Of a stretch of 64,000 nucleotides of DNA, positions 16,806 to 24,762 are shown piece after piece. The stretch is from positions 1-64,000 of the forward strand of contig CAWADH010000003.1 in the NCBI GenBank assembly GCA_963780795.1, read 5' to 3'. This DNA is from DATJGR01 sp963780795 (GTDB taxonomy: Bacteria > Pseudomonadota > Gammaproteobacteria > Pseudomonadales > Azotimanducaceae). Position numbers and translations under genes: made by a program. The notes below the pieces were generated by a model. It was not told the origin of the DNA. It saw nothing but the letters and a program-made list of their open reading frames with translations, and searched no databases. How positions within the stretch are numbered: position 1 is the stretch's first letter; each line of letters opens with the position of its first letter.

Positions 16806-18389
16806 TCACTGTTTGACCGGTCGCACCGAATCGAGTTTGAGTTCCGCGCCGAATTCGGAAACGAGAGAGCGCACCGTTTCGTCTTCGCGCAAAGCGGCAA
16901 CTGCCTGCTCGTGCTGCTCGCGCTTCTCGCGCTGGTTTTTCACGGCCGGCGTCTCCGCGCCGGGGTCGCCGGAGATGATCGTGAGCCGCTGCGGCTTCCC
17001 GAGATAGGCACCGAGCGCGCGCTCGATGACGCGGGTCTGGGCTTCGTTCAGCAGCGTGTCGTGCGCATCGTCCAGACACAGCACCCACTGATCGCCGATG
17101 TGCTCGATCGGATAGGAGTTCTCCGCGATCATCTTCGCCACGCCGCCGAGTTCCAGCGCGCGCACCGTCGCGTACCAGTCGTCGCCGAGCGCTGGGGCAC
17201 GCGCAGCGGAAACGGGACCGTTGCGCGGCAGGTCCGCGGCGCGCTTCGTGCGCGCCCCATCGCGACCGTTAGTCTTCTCGCTGCGATCGACGGGCGCGTC
17301 GGCACCCGGCGCATCGAGCGGCCTGAACGCGAGCAATCGCAGCATCACCATTTCGAAGCCGCAACGCGGATCGGGCGCCAGCGGCAAATCGCGCAGACCG
17401 ACCAGCGCGATCTGGTAGAAAAGTTGGACCTGTTCCGGCGTCATTTCGGCGGCGAACCGCGATATCGCTGCTGCCTCGTCACCCTGTTCGGCACCCACCG
17501 CCTGCGCCACGGCGACCTCGTGCAAGGCAGCGAGCAATGCGTTCAACACCTCGCCGAAATCGACCGCCTGCTCCGCCAACGCCGCACAGTGCGCGAGCAC
17601 CGTATCGGCCTTGCCGTCGAGCAACGCGCGCAGCAACGGTTCGACGTCGTCGCGGCCGATGCTACCGAGCATGTCCAGCACGTCGCGTTCGCGCACGTGA
17701 CCGCCGCCGTACGAAACCGCCTGGTCGGTGAGGCTCAACGCGTCGCGCATGCTGCCGCGGGCGGCGCGCGCGATGACGCTCAGTGCCGACTGTTCGAAGT
17801 CGATGGACTCTTTCGACAGCACTTCGCCGAGATACGCGGATATCCGCTCCGGCAACAGATTCTTCAGCTGGAACTGCAGGCAACGCGACAGCACCGTGAT
17901 CGGCACCTTCTTCGGGTCCGTCGTCGCGAGCATGAACTTCACGTGCGGCGGTGGCTCTTCGAGCGTCTTCAGCAGTGCGTTGAAGCTGTGTTGTGAAAGC
18001 ATGTGCACTTCGTCGATCAGATACACCTTGTAGCGGCCGCGCGCAGGCAGGTATTGCGCGTTGTCGAGCAGATCGCGCGTGTCGTCCACCTTCGTGCGCG
18101 ACGCCGCGTCGACTTCGATCAGGTCGACGAACCGGCCTTCGCTGATTTCGCGACACGCACTGCACACGCCGCACGGTGTCGGCGTTACGCCGGTCTCGCA
18201 GTTGAGACACTTCGCGAGAATGCGCGCGATCGTCGTCTTGCCTACACCCCGCGTGCCGGTGAACAGATAGGCGTGGTGAACGCGTTCGTTTTCCAGAGCG
18301 TGTACCAGCGCGCGCACGACGTGCTCCTGTCCCACCAGGGCTTCGAACCCGGCAGGTCGGAGTTTGCGTGCGAATACCTGGTAGCTCAT
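16806..18389 (-). CDS. dnaX: DNA polymerase III subunit gamma/tau
   Basis: 527 residues. The clamp-loader ATPase has Walker A GTRGVGKTTIARILAK (about 45-60), a zinc module CLNCETGVTPTPCGVCSAC (about 64-82), Walker B VYLIDEVHMLS and sensor region TTDPKKVPITVLSRC. Residues beyond about 380 are a basic linker and a tau-like C-terminal domain. I see no run of A residues of the E. coli frameshift type, so a separate gamma product is not predicted. It is first of the dnaX-ybaB-recR-rnd-ycgL-ycgN run. The GDPD gene diverges on the other strand within about 60 bases. Confidence 0.95.
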   Translation of the reverse strand: MSYQVFARKLRPAGFEALVGQEHVVRALVHALENERVHHAYLFTGTRGVGKTTIARILAKCLNCETGVTPTPCGVCSACREISEGRFVDLIEVDAASRTKVDDTRDLLDNAQYLPARGRYKVYLIDEVHMLSQHSFNALLKTLEEPPPHVKFMLATTDPKKVPITVLSRCLQFQLKNLLPERISAYLGEVLSKESIDFEQSALSVIARAARGSMRDALSLTDQAVSYGGGHVRERDVLDMLGSIGRDDVEPLLRALLDGKADTVLAHCAALAEQAVDFGEVLNALLAALHEVAVAQAVGAEQGDEAAAISRFAAEMTPEQVQLFYQIALVGLRDLPLAPDPRCGFEMVMLRLLAFRPLDAPGADAPVDRSEKTNGRDGARTKRAADLPRNGPVSAARAPALGDDWYATVRALELGGVAKMIAENSYPIEHIGDQWVLCLDDAHDTLLNEAQTRVIERALGAYLGKPQRLTIISGDPGAETPAVKNQREKREQHEQAVAALREDETVRSLVSEFGAELKLDSVRPVKQ

Positions 18390-18446
18390 CGCGGGATCCT
18401 CGAAACGCCGCTATTGTAGGTGCCCGTCCCTCGCACTGTCACCGAC

Positions 18447-19136
18447 ATGCCTTCCGCCGATTCGTTTCTGATCATCGGCCATCGCGGCGCCGCGGGTCTC
18501 GAACCAGAGAACACGTTGCGATCGTTCGCCCGCGCACTGCAGATCGGTGTCGACGCGATCGAACTCGACGTCTACTGCGTGGACGGCCGGCTCGTAGTGA
18601 TTCACGACGACACGCTGGAGCGCACCACTAACGGTCGCGGCCGCGTAATGTCCACGTCCTACGACGCGCTGCGGCGGCTCGACGCGGGTGAAGGCGAACG
18701 CATCCCGACGCTCGAAGAGGTGGTCGATCTCGTCGCGGGGCGGGTGACCGTCAACGTCGAACTGAAGGGGAAAGGCACCGCGGCGCCGCTTGCCGCGTAC
18801 ATCGCTGCTCATCCGAAACACGATCTGCTGGTGTCGTCATTCGACCACCGCGAGCTCGAGAAATTTCGTGCGGCGGCGCCGACGGCCCGCGTTGCACCGC
18901 TGTTCCACAAGGCTTCGTCGCGGATGTTCGAGGTCGCCGATGCGCTGGAGGCCTGGTCGATCAACCTGTCTGTAGAGCTCGCGAAAACGGCGCGCCTGCA
19001 AACGATCGCGGACAACGGTTATCGCTCGCTGATCTACACGGTCAACGATCCGGCGATTGCGAAGCGCCTTCAGGCTGACGGCGCCGGCGGCATCTTCACC
19101 GATTTCCCCGATCGCATGCAGACTCTGCGCGCGTAG
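18447..19136 (+). CDS. Glycerophosphodiester phosphodiesterase
   Basis: 229 residues, cytosolic GDPD of the short class. Catalytic and metal residues are visible in IIGHRGAAGLEPENT (His and Arg), IELDVYCVDGRLVVIHDD (E, D and second His) and VELKGKG. The enzyme hydrolyses glycerophosphodiesters to glycerol-3-phosphate plus alcohol. No signal peptide is seen. A GTG nine codons upstream (18420) could also start it, but the ATG at 18447 is closer to the conserved beginning. The gene diverges from dnaX. Confidence 0.9.
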   Translation: MPSADSFLIIGHRGAAGLEPENTLRSFARALQIGVDAIELDVYCVDGRLVVIHDDTLERTTNGRGRVMSTSYDALRRLDAGEGERIPTLEEVVDLVAGRVTVNVELKGKGTAAPLAAYIAAHPKHDLLVSSFDHRELEKFRAAAPTARVAPLFHKASSRMFEVADALEAWSINLSVELAKTARLQTIADNGYRSLIYTVNDPAIAKRLQADGAGGIFTDFPDRMQTLRA

Positions 19137-19151
19137 CGTTGCTACGCGGCG

Positions 19152-19382
19152 TTACGGCGTGTCGTCGAGCGAGGCGAGTTCGCGGTGCAGCTGGTACTTC
19201 TGATCGGTGACGATTTTCTCCAGCACCTCGACGCGTTCCTGCAGCGCATCGACCTGCCGTTGCATCTGCGTGGTCACGTCGGAGTCGGGCAAGCGCTGGC
19301 GGCGACCGTCCTGCCACAGCTTCATCAACGGAATCGAGCAACCGATCAGAACCGTTAGAAACAAAAACGTGAAGAAATCCAT
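19152..19382 (-). CDS. Small membrane-anchored coiled-coil protein of the psp operon
   Basis: 76 residues: one N-terminal membrane helix (FFTFLFLTVLIGCSIPLM) and a C-terminal coiled coil (MQRQVDALQERVEVLEKIV). The architecture copies PspB and the C-terminal tail of the adjacent PspC homologue. Its ORF lies 38 bases after the end of pspC on the same strand, so it is probably the last gene of the psp operon. It has no obvious homology to PspD or PspG, so no name is given. A role binding PspA or PspC at the membrane is plausible but inferred. Confidence 0.78.
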   Translation of the reverse strand: MDFFTFLFLTVLIGCSIPLMKLWQDGRRQRLPDSDVTTQMQRQVDALQERVEVLEKIVTDQKYQLHRELASLDDTP

Positions 19383-19420
19383 GGGTGTTCCCTATCGTCG
19401 AGAGTGTGCGGAGGGCCTGC

Positions 19421-20137
19421 TCAGGCGTCGATCCGCTTGAGTTCACGTTGCAATTCGAATTGGCCGGACGTCACATGCGATTCCATGCGGCGCAACTTCA
19501 GCTCGAGTTGATCGAGATCGGCTTGTACACCGCGCAGACTGCGCCGCGGCGACAATTGGGCGCCCAGTTCCGGGACCGGCGAGGAATGGTCTTCGCGGTT
19601 CTTTGACACGACCACGTCGTCGCTCACCGCTTCGCCGTCCGGCGCCTTCGGCAATACGAACGTCGCAATGATGTACGCCGGAATCACGACCGACGGCATG
19701 AAGATGAGACCGGTGATGGCCATGCCGCGCACCACCCAGACTTCGACTCCGAAATAGCGCGCGACACCGGCACACACACCCGCGATCCGCTGGCGGCGCT
19801 TGTCCTGATACAGCCGCGCCGTGCGATAACCCGGAGTGCCGGCAGCGGCTTGCCAACGCGCGTGGCGGCGCCGGCTACGTCGCTCCCAGCGTGCCTCGCG
19901 ATGCCGCTCGCGGCGTGCCCGCTTTGACTCGGAGCGTTCGCCGTCGCCGTCGCGCTGGCCGCGTCGGCTGCGCAGTTCCCGCTCGAGGCGCTCGGCCGTA
20001 TCGTCGACGAATTCCGCGGCGCGGTTGGTGACGTGCTCGTTCGTCGCAGCCACGAAACCCTGCACCGCTTTCTCGAGCCGCTCTACCGAACGCTGGAACT
20101 CGTTGCGGGCATCGGCGTTTCGATCGTCGCTGCTCAC
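19421..20137 (-). CDS. pspC: PspC-domain protein with Arg-rich N-terminal extension
   Basis: 238 residues from a GTG that overlaps the pspB stop as GTGA. The PspC domain (about 105-165) has RLYQDKRRQRIAGVCAGVA and two hydrophobic segments (WVVRGMAITGLIFMP, AYIIATFVLP). E. coli PspC is only about 119 residues; here an N-terminal ~100-residue extension is helical, then strongly basic (RRHARWQ region), and a C-terminal coiled coil (QADLDQLELKLRRMESH) is added. PspC is an inner-membrane regulator that relays envelope stress to PspA/PspF. The extra segments may interact with PspA or nucleic acid. Confidence 0.88.
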   Translation of the reverse strand: MSSDDRNADARNEFQRSVERLEKAVQGFVAATNEHVTNRAAEFVDDTAERLERELRSRRGQRDGDGERSESKRARRERHREARWERRSRRRHARWQAAAGTPGYRTARLYQDKRRQRIAGVCAGVARYFGVEVWVVRGMAITGLIFMPSVVIPAYIIATFVLPKAPDGEAVSDDVVVSKNREDHSSPVPELGAQLSPRRSLRGVQADLDQLELKLRRMESHVTSGQFELQRELKRIDA

Positions 20138-20400
20138 GGATTCACCTTCGAGTATTCCTGCGCGGACAATCGGCCGCGCCATCCGGGCGTCTCGTCGTCG
20201 AGGATCGATTCAAGCGTCTCGATTCGCTCACCCATCCGTTCGGCCCGCACGGTGAGCAGTTCGAGCAGTTGACGCTCCTCGGCCGACAACTCGCCGCGCG
20301 CCCGTTGCTTGCTGCGGTAATGCATCAGAATCCAGAGCGGTGCAACGATGACGAGGAAAACGATCGTTGGAACAAAGAACGCGATAACGACATCGCTCAT
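20134..20400 (-). CDS. pspB: Phage shock protein B
   Basis: 88 residues with the PspB plan: an N-terminal membrane helix (VVIAFFVPTIVFLVIVAPLWI), a basic junction (HYRSKQRARG) and a helical, coiled-coil-forming tail (ERMGERIETLESILDDE) ending with the family's W-R motif GWRGR. It acts with PspC in the membrane to control PspA. It follows pspA after 8 bases and overlaps pspC. Confidence 0.93.
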   Translation of the reverse strand: MSDVVIAFFVPTIVFLVIVAPLWILMHYRSKQRARGELSAEERQLLELLTVRAERMGERIETLESILDDETPGWRGRLSAQEYSKVNP

Positions 20401-20408
20401 CGCCGCTC

Positions 20409-21098
20409 CTAGTTAGATTGCGAACCGCCCGCGGGTAAGGTGCTCCCGCCGACTCGCGCTTTGAGGGCTTTCAGATCTTCATCGATCTTTTCGCCGCCTT
20501 CCAGTTCCTTGATTTCGTCCGCCAGCGTGCGCTGACCGAGATCGAACGCTTCGATCTGCCCTTCGAGGTCGTCCATTTTGCGTTCGTACTGTTCGAAGCG
20601 ATGGATCGCGTCGTCGAGATTCGCGTCGTTGAGCTGGCGCTTTACACCCAGGCGTGTCTTCGCCGCCTTGCCGCGCATGATAATGGCGTTCTGGCGCGTT
20701 TTCGCGTCCTTGATCTTGTTCTGCAGCGCGCCGGTGTCTTCAGACAATTTCGCCAGCGTCTCTTCCAGCAACTGCAGTTCGCGGGTCGCCGACTCGGCGC
20801 TTTCACTGGCCTTGTTGCGTTCGACCAGCGCGGCGCGAGCGAGATCGTCGCGGCCCTTGCGGATCGCCACTTCGGCTTTGCGTTCCCATTCGCCCGCCTC
20901 TTCCTTCAGCCAGTCGCGGCGGCGAACGAGTTCCTTCTTGTCTGCGATGGTGCGGGCCGACGTGGTGCGAACCTCCACGAGCGTCTCCTCCATCTCCTGG
21001 ATGATGAGGCGGACCATCTTTTCCGGATCTTCGGCCTTGTCGAGCAGGGCGTTCAGATTGGAATTGATGATGTCCGTCATGCGGGAAAAAATGCTCAT
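20409..21098 (-). CDS. pspA: Phage shock protein A
   Basis: 229 residues, entirely helical PspA/IM30 family. The start MSIFSRMTDIINSNLNALLD with EDPEKMVRLIIQEMEETL is diagnostic. PspA binds and inhibits PspF and, on membrane damage, assembles on the inner membrane to maintain it. The ATG at 21098 is chosen by homology; upstream codons in the same frame are in the promoter region. The gene heads the psp operon. The sigma-54-type promoter (21151-21166) and divergent pspF lie just upstream, matching the well-known regulation. Confidence 0.96.
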   Translation of the reverse strand: MSIFSRMTDIINSNLNALLDKAEDPEKMVRLIIQEMEETLVEVRTTSARTIADKKELVRRRDWLKEEAGEWERKAEVAIRKGRDDLARAALVERNKASESAESATRELQLLEETLAKLSEDTGALQNKIKDAKTRQNAIIMRGKAAKTRLGVKRQLNDANLDDAIHRFEQYERKMDDLEGQIEAFDLGQRTLADEIKELEGGEKIDEDLKALKARVGGSTLPAGGSQSN

Positions 21099-21150
21099 CT
21101 GCGTTGCCTCCTGGGCTGCCGGTCCGGAAAGATTCCGTCGATTTCCCCGT

Positions 21151-21166
21151 ATCAGTATTCGTGCCA
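21151..21166 (-). promoter_or_regulatory. Sigma-54-type promoter for pspA
   Basis: On the minus strand the sequence TGGCACGAATACTGAT matches the -24 element TGGCAC exactly. It carries a -12-like CTGAT at the correct GG-to-G spacing, where the canonical GC is GA. It lies about 50-70 bases before the pspA ATG and is followed by the divergent activator PspF, whose GAFTGA loop engages sigma-54. The PspF upstream activation site would fall in 21170-21285; I could not define its repeat. Confidence 0.72.
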
Positions 21167-21286
21167 CTTCGATGAGACGTGCTAAGTGAATGAACTCTAA
21201 GGACTTTCCATAATGGCGCGCAACAGTGATCGTTCTCGGCACACCGGGCAATGGTGAATATCGCCAACAGTTGGCAGAATCACGCA

Positions 21287-22339
21287 ATGGATCGGGAAGT
21301 GGAACGGTTGCTCGGAGAGGCGCCTGCGTTTCTGCAGGTGCTCGATGACGTTTCGAAGATCGCGCCGCTGGAGAAGCCGGTGCTGATCGTCGGCGAACGC
21401 GGTACCGGAAAGGAACTGATCGCCGCCCGGCTGCACTACCTGTCGAACCGGTGGGACGCCGAATTCATCAAGATGAACTGCGCCGCCATCAGCGATTCGC
21501 TGCTCGAGTCGGAGCTGTTCGGCCACGAAGTGGGCGCATTCACCGGCGCGACGCGCAACCATCGCGGCCGCTTCGAACGGGCCGACGGCGGCACCCTGTT
21601 CCTCGACGAACTCGCCACCACCTCGAAACTGGTGCAGGAGAAGATCCTGCGCATCATCGAATACGGCGAGTTCGAGCGCGTCGGCGGCAACAAGACGATC
21701 CGCGTGAGCGTGCGGCTGGTCGCCGCCACGAACGAAGACCTCCCCGCGCTCGCCGACAAAGGCGTGTTCCGGCGCGACCTGCTCGACCGGCTCGCATTCG
21801 ACGTCATCACGCTGCCGCCGCTGCGCCAGCGACCCGACGACATCGTGCTGCTGGCCGAGCACTTCGCCATCAACATGGCCACCGAATTGGGCCAGACGCT
21901 GTTTCCGGGTTTCACCGATCGCGCGCGCGACGCGCTGCTCTCGCACGACTGGCCCGGCAACGTGCGTGAGCTGAAGAACGTGGTCGAGCGCTGTGTGTAC
22001 CGAAACCCCGATCCGCTGAAGCCGGTGGACGTGATCACACTCGATCCGTTCGATTCGCCGTTCCGTCCGCGCGCCTCCGCTTCGCCGCCTGCCTTCGTTT
22101 CGGCACCCGCATCTGTTTCGGCGCCCGCATCAGCCAAACCGATCGCCGGCGCCGATCTGCCGCTCGATCTGAAAGAGACCGTTCAGGAGTTCGAGATCGA
22201 TCTGCTGAACCGCGCATTGGAGGAAGGTCGCTTCAACCAGCGCCGCGCGGCAGAACTGTTGGGCCTCACCTATCACCAGCTGCGCGGCTATCTGAAGAAA
22301 TACAATCTGCTGAAGCAGAGTGACGCTGCATCCGAATGA
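21287..22339 (+). CDS. pspF: Psp operon transcriptional activator PspF
   Basis: 350 residues from the ATG at 21287, which fits the PspF start (x-REVERLLGEAPAFLQVL). The sigma-54 activator AAA+ domain has Walker A GERGTGKE, the sigma-contact loop GAFTGA, Walker B GGTLFLDELATT and WPGNVRELKNVVER. A Pro/Ala/Ser-rich linker (about 265-300) precedes the Fis-type HTH (FNQRRAAELLGLTYHQLRGYL). PspF has no N-terminal receiver and is controlled by PspA binding. It overlaps pheC by 20 bases. Confidence 0.95.
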   Translation: MDREVERLLGEAPAFLQVLDDVSKIAPLEKPVLIVGERGTGKELIAARLHYLSNRWDAEFIKMNCAAISDSLLESELFGHEVGAFTGATRNHRGRFERADGGTLFLDELATTSKLVQEKILRIIEYGEFERVGGNKTIRVSVRLVAATNEDLPALADKGVFRRDLLDRLAFDVITLPPLRQRPDDIVLLAEHFAINMATELGQTLFPGFTDRARDALLSHDWPGNVRELKNVVERCVYRNPDPLKPVDVITLDPFDSPFRPRASASPPAFVSAPASVSAPASAKPIAGADLPLDLKETVQEFEIDLLNRALEEGRFNQRRAAELLGLTYHQLRGYLKKYNLLKQSDAASE

Positions 22340-23132
22340 GCTGCTGATCGCGTTCGTGCTGTTCGCGTTCGCGTACAGCGCGAACGGCGAGACGCATTGC
22401 GACGGCAACGGTCGCGACGTACTCACCGACATCCACGCGCGCGGCGGGTTGCGGGTGGCGCATACCAACGATTACCGGCCGTTCAGTTTCACCGACGCCG
22501 CCGGCGTGCCGGCGGGAATCGACGTCGATCTCGCGCAACGCCTCGCGAATGCACTGGGTGTTCCGCTGCAATTTGTAGACACCACCTGGTCGACCCTGGT
22601 CGCGGACCTGCAGGCGAACCGATACGACATCGCGATGAGCGGCGTTTCGGTAACGGCCGAACGCGCGTCCGCCGGCTGCTTCACCGCGCCATACCTGCAG
22701 ACCGGCAAGACGGCGCTCACCCGCTGCGCGGCGCATCACACGTTCGACACGCTCGCGCAGCTCGACGATCCGTCGGTGACGATCATCGTGAATCCGGGCG
22801 GCACGAACGAGCGCTTCGTCCGCGATCGTCTGCCCAACGCACACGTCGTGATGCACACGGACAACCGCACCATCTTCAGCGCACTCGCGGCCGGCGCGGC
22901 CGACGTGATGATCACCGACGCCGTAGAGGCGCGACTCGAAGCGCGCTCGAATCCGGCGCTGTGCGTGGCCGATCCGCCGATCCTCTTCGAGCACGTGGCG
23001 AAGGCGTATCTCGTGCCGAAGGATCCGCACTGGCAGGCGTGGGTCGACGCGTGGCTCGCGCGCATCACGGCGAGCGGCGAACTGGCAGCGGCGAAAGCGC
23101 TCTATCTCGACGCCCCGTCAAGTCCGCCTTGA
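22320..23132 (+). CDS. pheC: Cyclohexadienyl dehydratase (PheC), periplasmic
   Basis: 270 residues; closely resembles Pseudomonas PheC, a periplasmic-binding-protein-fold enzyme that turns prephenate into phenylpyruvate and arogenate into phenylalanine. Matching segments include RVAHTNDYRPFSF, GIDVDLAQRLANALG, IVNPGGTNERFVRDRLPNA and DVMITDAVEARLEARS. The N-terminus (NELLIAFVLFAFAYSANG) is a signal peptide. The start is a GTG overlapping the end of pspF; no ATG is available in frame nearby. Enzyme rather than transport function is inferred from the match to PheC. Confidence 0.85.
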   Translation: MTLHPNELLIAFVLFAFAYSANGETHCDGNGRDVLTDIHARGGLRVAHTNDYRPFSFTDAAGVPAGIDVDLAQRLANALGVPLQFVDTTWSTLVADLQANRYDIAMSGVSVTAERASAGCFTAPYLQTGKTALTRCAAHHTFDTLAQLDDPSVTIIVNPGGTNERFVRDRLPNAHVVMHTDNRTIFSALAAGAADVMITDAVEARLEARSNPALCVADPPILFEHVAKAYLVPKDPHWQAWVDAWLARITASGELAAAKALYLDAPSSPP

Positions 23133-23184
23133 CACCGCCGTCGCGTCAGGTACATCTTGACGCATCCACATCGCGAGCCAAGCG

Positions 23185-23526
23185 ATGCCGCGTCGCAAAC
23201 AGCCGCTCTACTGTTCGTTCTGTCGCCGCGACGACTCGGACGTCCAGAAACTCATCGCCGGACCCGGCATCTACATCTGCGACGCCTGCGTCGCACTGTG
23301 CAACGACATCCTCGCAGGCAGCCCGCACACCGACTTCCCCGGCTGGGAAGCGCTCAGCGACGATGCGTTGCTCACCACGCTGCGGCCTTCATCGGCGGCG
23401 GTCGAGGCGGTGCGCACGGTTCTGCAGGAGCACATCGATCTGCTGCGGCGGCGCGGCGTCAGCTGGGGCCGCATCGGCGATGCACTTGGTATTTCCCGCC
23501 AGGCAGCATGGGAGCGGTTCTCTTGA
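23185..23526 (+). CDS. ClpX-type C4 zinc-finger fused to an HTH-like segment
   Basis: 113 residues. The first 60 match the N-terminal zinc-binding domain of ClpX: LYCSFCRRDDSDVQKLIAG, GIYICDACVALC, so Cys10, Cys13, Cys32 and Cys35 make the C4 site. The AAA+ engine is missing. Instead, the C-terminus has a helix-turn-helix-like segment (VSWGRIGDALGISRQAAWERF). The ClpX zinc domain binds adaptor proteins and substrates, so this orphan may modulate ClpXP or be a DNA-binding regulator. The next gene starts inside it, suggesting translational coupling to the esterase-like gene. Confidence 0.85.
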   Translation: MPRRKQPLYCSFCRRDDSDVQKLIAGPGIYICDACVALCNDILAGSPHTDFPGWEALSDDALLTTLRPSSAAVEAVRTVLQEHIDLLRRRGVSWGRIGDALGISRQAAWERFS

Positions 23527-24743
23527 GCGATGCAAGCGCGATCGACCACTGGCTCGACGAACACGCCATTCGGCTCGATCCGGCCACTTACGCGCCTGAT
23601 CCCGCGGATCCTCGCCGTCTCGCCGTCATTGACACCGCGCTCGCGAACGCGCGCCTGGTTTTTCTCGGCGAAACGAATCACTTCATCCACGAAAAGACCG
23701 AGTTCAGGTTGTGGTGGCTGCGCCGACTGGGAGCGCACCATCGTCTGGTCGTTGGCGAGGAACTCGGCTGGTCGGACAGCCGCGACGTCGCGCGCTATCT
23801 CGCCGACGGCGACGAAGCGCATCTCGACCGGCTGGCGACGTTCGGCGATCGCAGCCACGTCCGTCCCGATCGCGACGACTGGCCGACCGGCGTTTTGCGC
23901 GCGTCGTTCGACGCGTATCCCACGGCGCTCTTCAAAGCCGAGCAAGTGCGGTTCTATCGCGGTCTGCGCACGATTCCGTCGCTGCGCTTCTTCGGATTCG
24001 ACATCGATGCCGCGGGCACCGGATACGCGGACATCGAGTTGAACCGCAATGCTGCAGACGTAAATGCCGCGTTCTGGGCTCGGCTCGCTCGCGTACCGGA
24101 CGAGACGCTGTCGGACGAGGCGGACCGGCTCGCATCTTCGATCGCGCTGCTGCCTCATTCCGGCGATCCGAAGATTGCGGAGGTGCGCGAGGATCTCCAG
24201 TCGATGATCGAGACGTTGCGCTATACGGCGCTCGCTCACCCGGCGGCGGACTATGAGGCGTTGCGGCCGGCGATGGCGTATCGCGAAACGACTCTGAAGC
24301 GCCGGGTGGACCGGATGCGTGCGTCGCTTGCCGACGACGAGGTGCTCGTGTTGATGGCCCACGCATTTCACCTCGCGAAGAACGACGATCGAATCGCGAG
24401 CGTCGGCGTCGGCCCCGGCGGCGACCAGATGAGGTCGTTGGGACATCACCTCGTCGCGGATCTGGCGTTGCCTGCGTATTCCGTCTGGCTGCTGTACGGA
24501 GGCGGCAAAGACAGTCAGCCATTCCCTGACCTGCCCCGCATCGCCCGCTACCCCGCCGAGTCGCTCAACGCGCAGCTGGCGCGGCGAGGCGTGCCGCTCA
24601 TCGTTCCGGTGGCACCCGGCGCCCACGCGCTGGCGCGTGAAGTCGGCGTCGGGCACGTGTACAACCTCGTGGTACCCGTGCACCTGCCGTCGCAAACGGA
24701 CGCGATCTTCTTCGTACCGCGCGTCACACCGATGCAGCTATAG
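23508..24743 (+). CDS. Erythromycin-esterase-like (EreA/B family) protein
   Basis: 411 residues. Family hallmarks are FLGETNHFIHEKTEFRLW (near 45-62), GEELGWSDS, and a later active-site region LMAHAFHLAKNDD. The family hydrolyses macrolide lactones in resistant strains, but chromosomal members often act on other esters or small acyl compounds. The ATG at 23508 overlaps the ClpX-ZBD gene by 19 bases; a TTG at 23523 is an alternative. Location next to a DMFase-like gene suggests a hydrolytic unit. Macrolide resistance is possible but unproven. Confidence 0.85.
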   Translation: MGAVLLSDASAIDHWLDEHAIRLDPATYAPDPADPRRLAVIDTALANARLVFLGETNHFIHEKTEFRLWWLRRLGAHHRLVVGEELGWSDSRDVARYLADGDEAHLDRLATFGDRSHVRPDRDDWPTGVLRASFDAYPTALFKAEQVRFYRGLRTIPSLRFFGFDIDAAGTGYADIELNRNAADVNAAFWARLARVPDETLSDEADRLASSIALLPHSGDPKIAEVREDLQSMIETLRYTALAHPAADYEALRPAMAYRETTLKRRVDRMRASLADDEVLVLMAHAFHLAKNDDRIASVGVGPGGDQMRSLGHHLVADLALPAYSVWLLYGGGKDSQPFPDLPRIARYPAESLNAQLARRGVPLIVPVAPGAHALAREVGVGHVYNLVVPVHLPSQTDAIFFVPRVTPMQL

Positions 24744-24762
24744 CAGCTATAGAGGTCAACTC

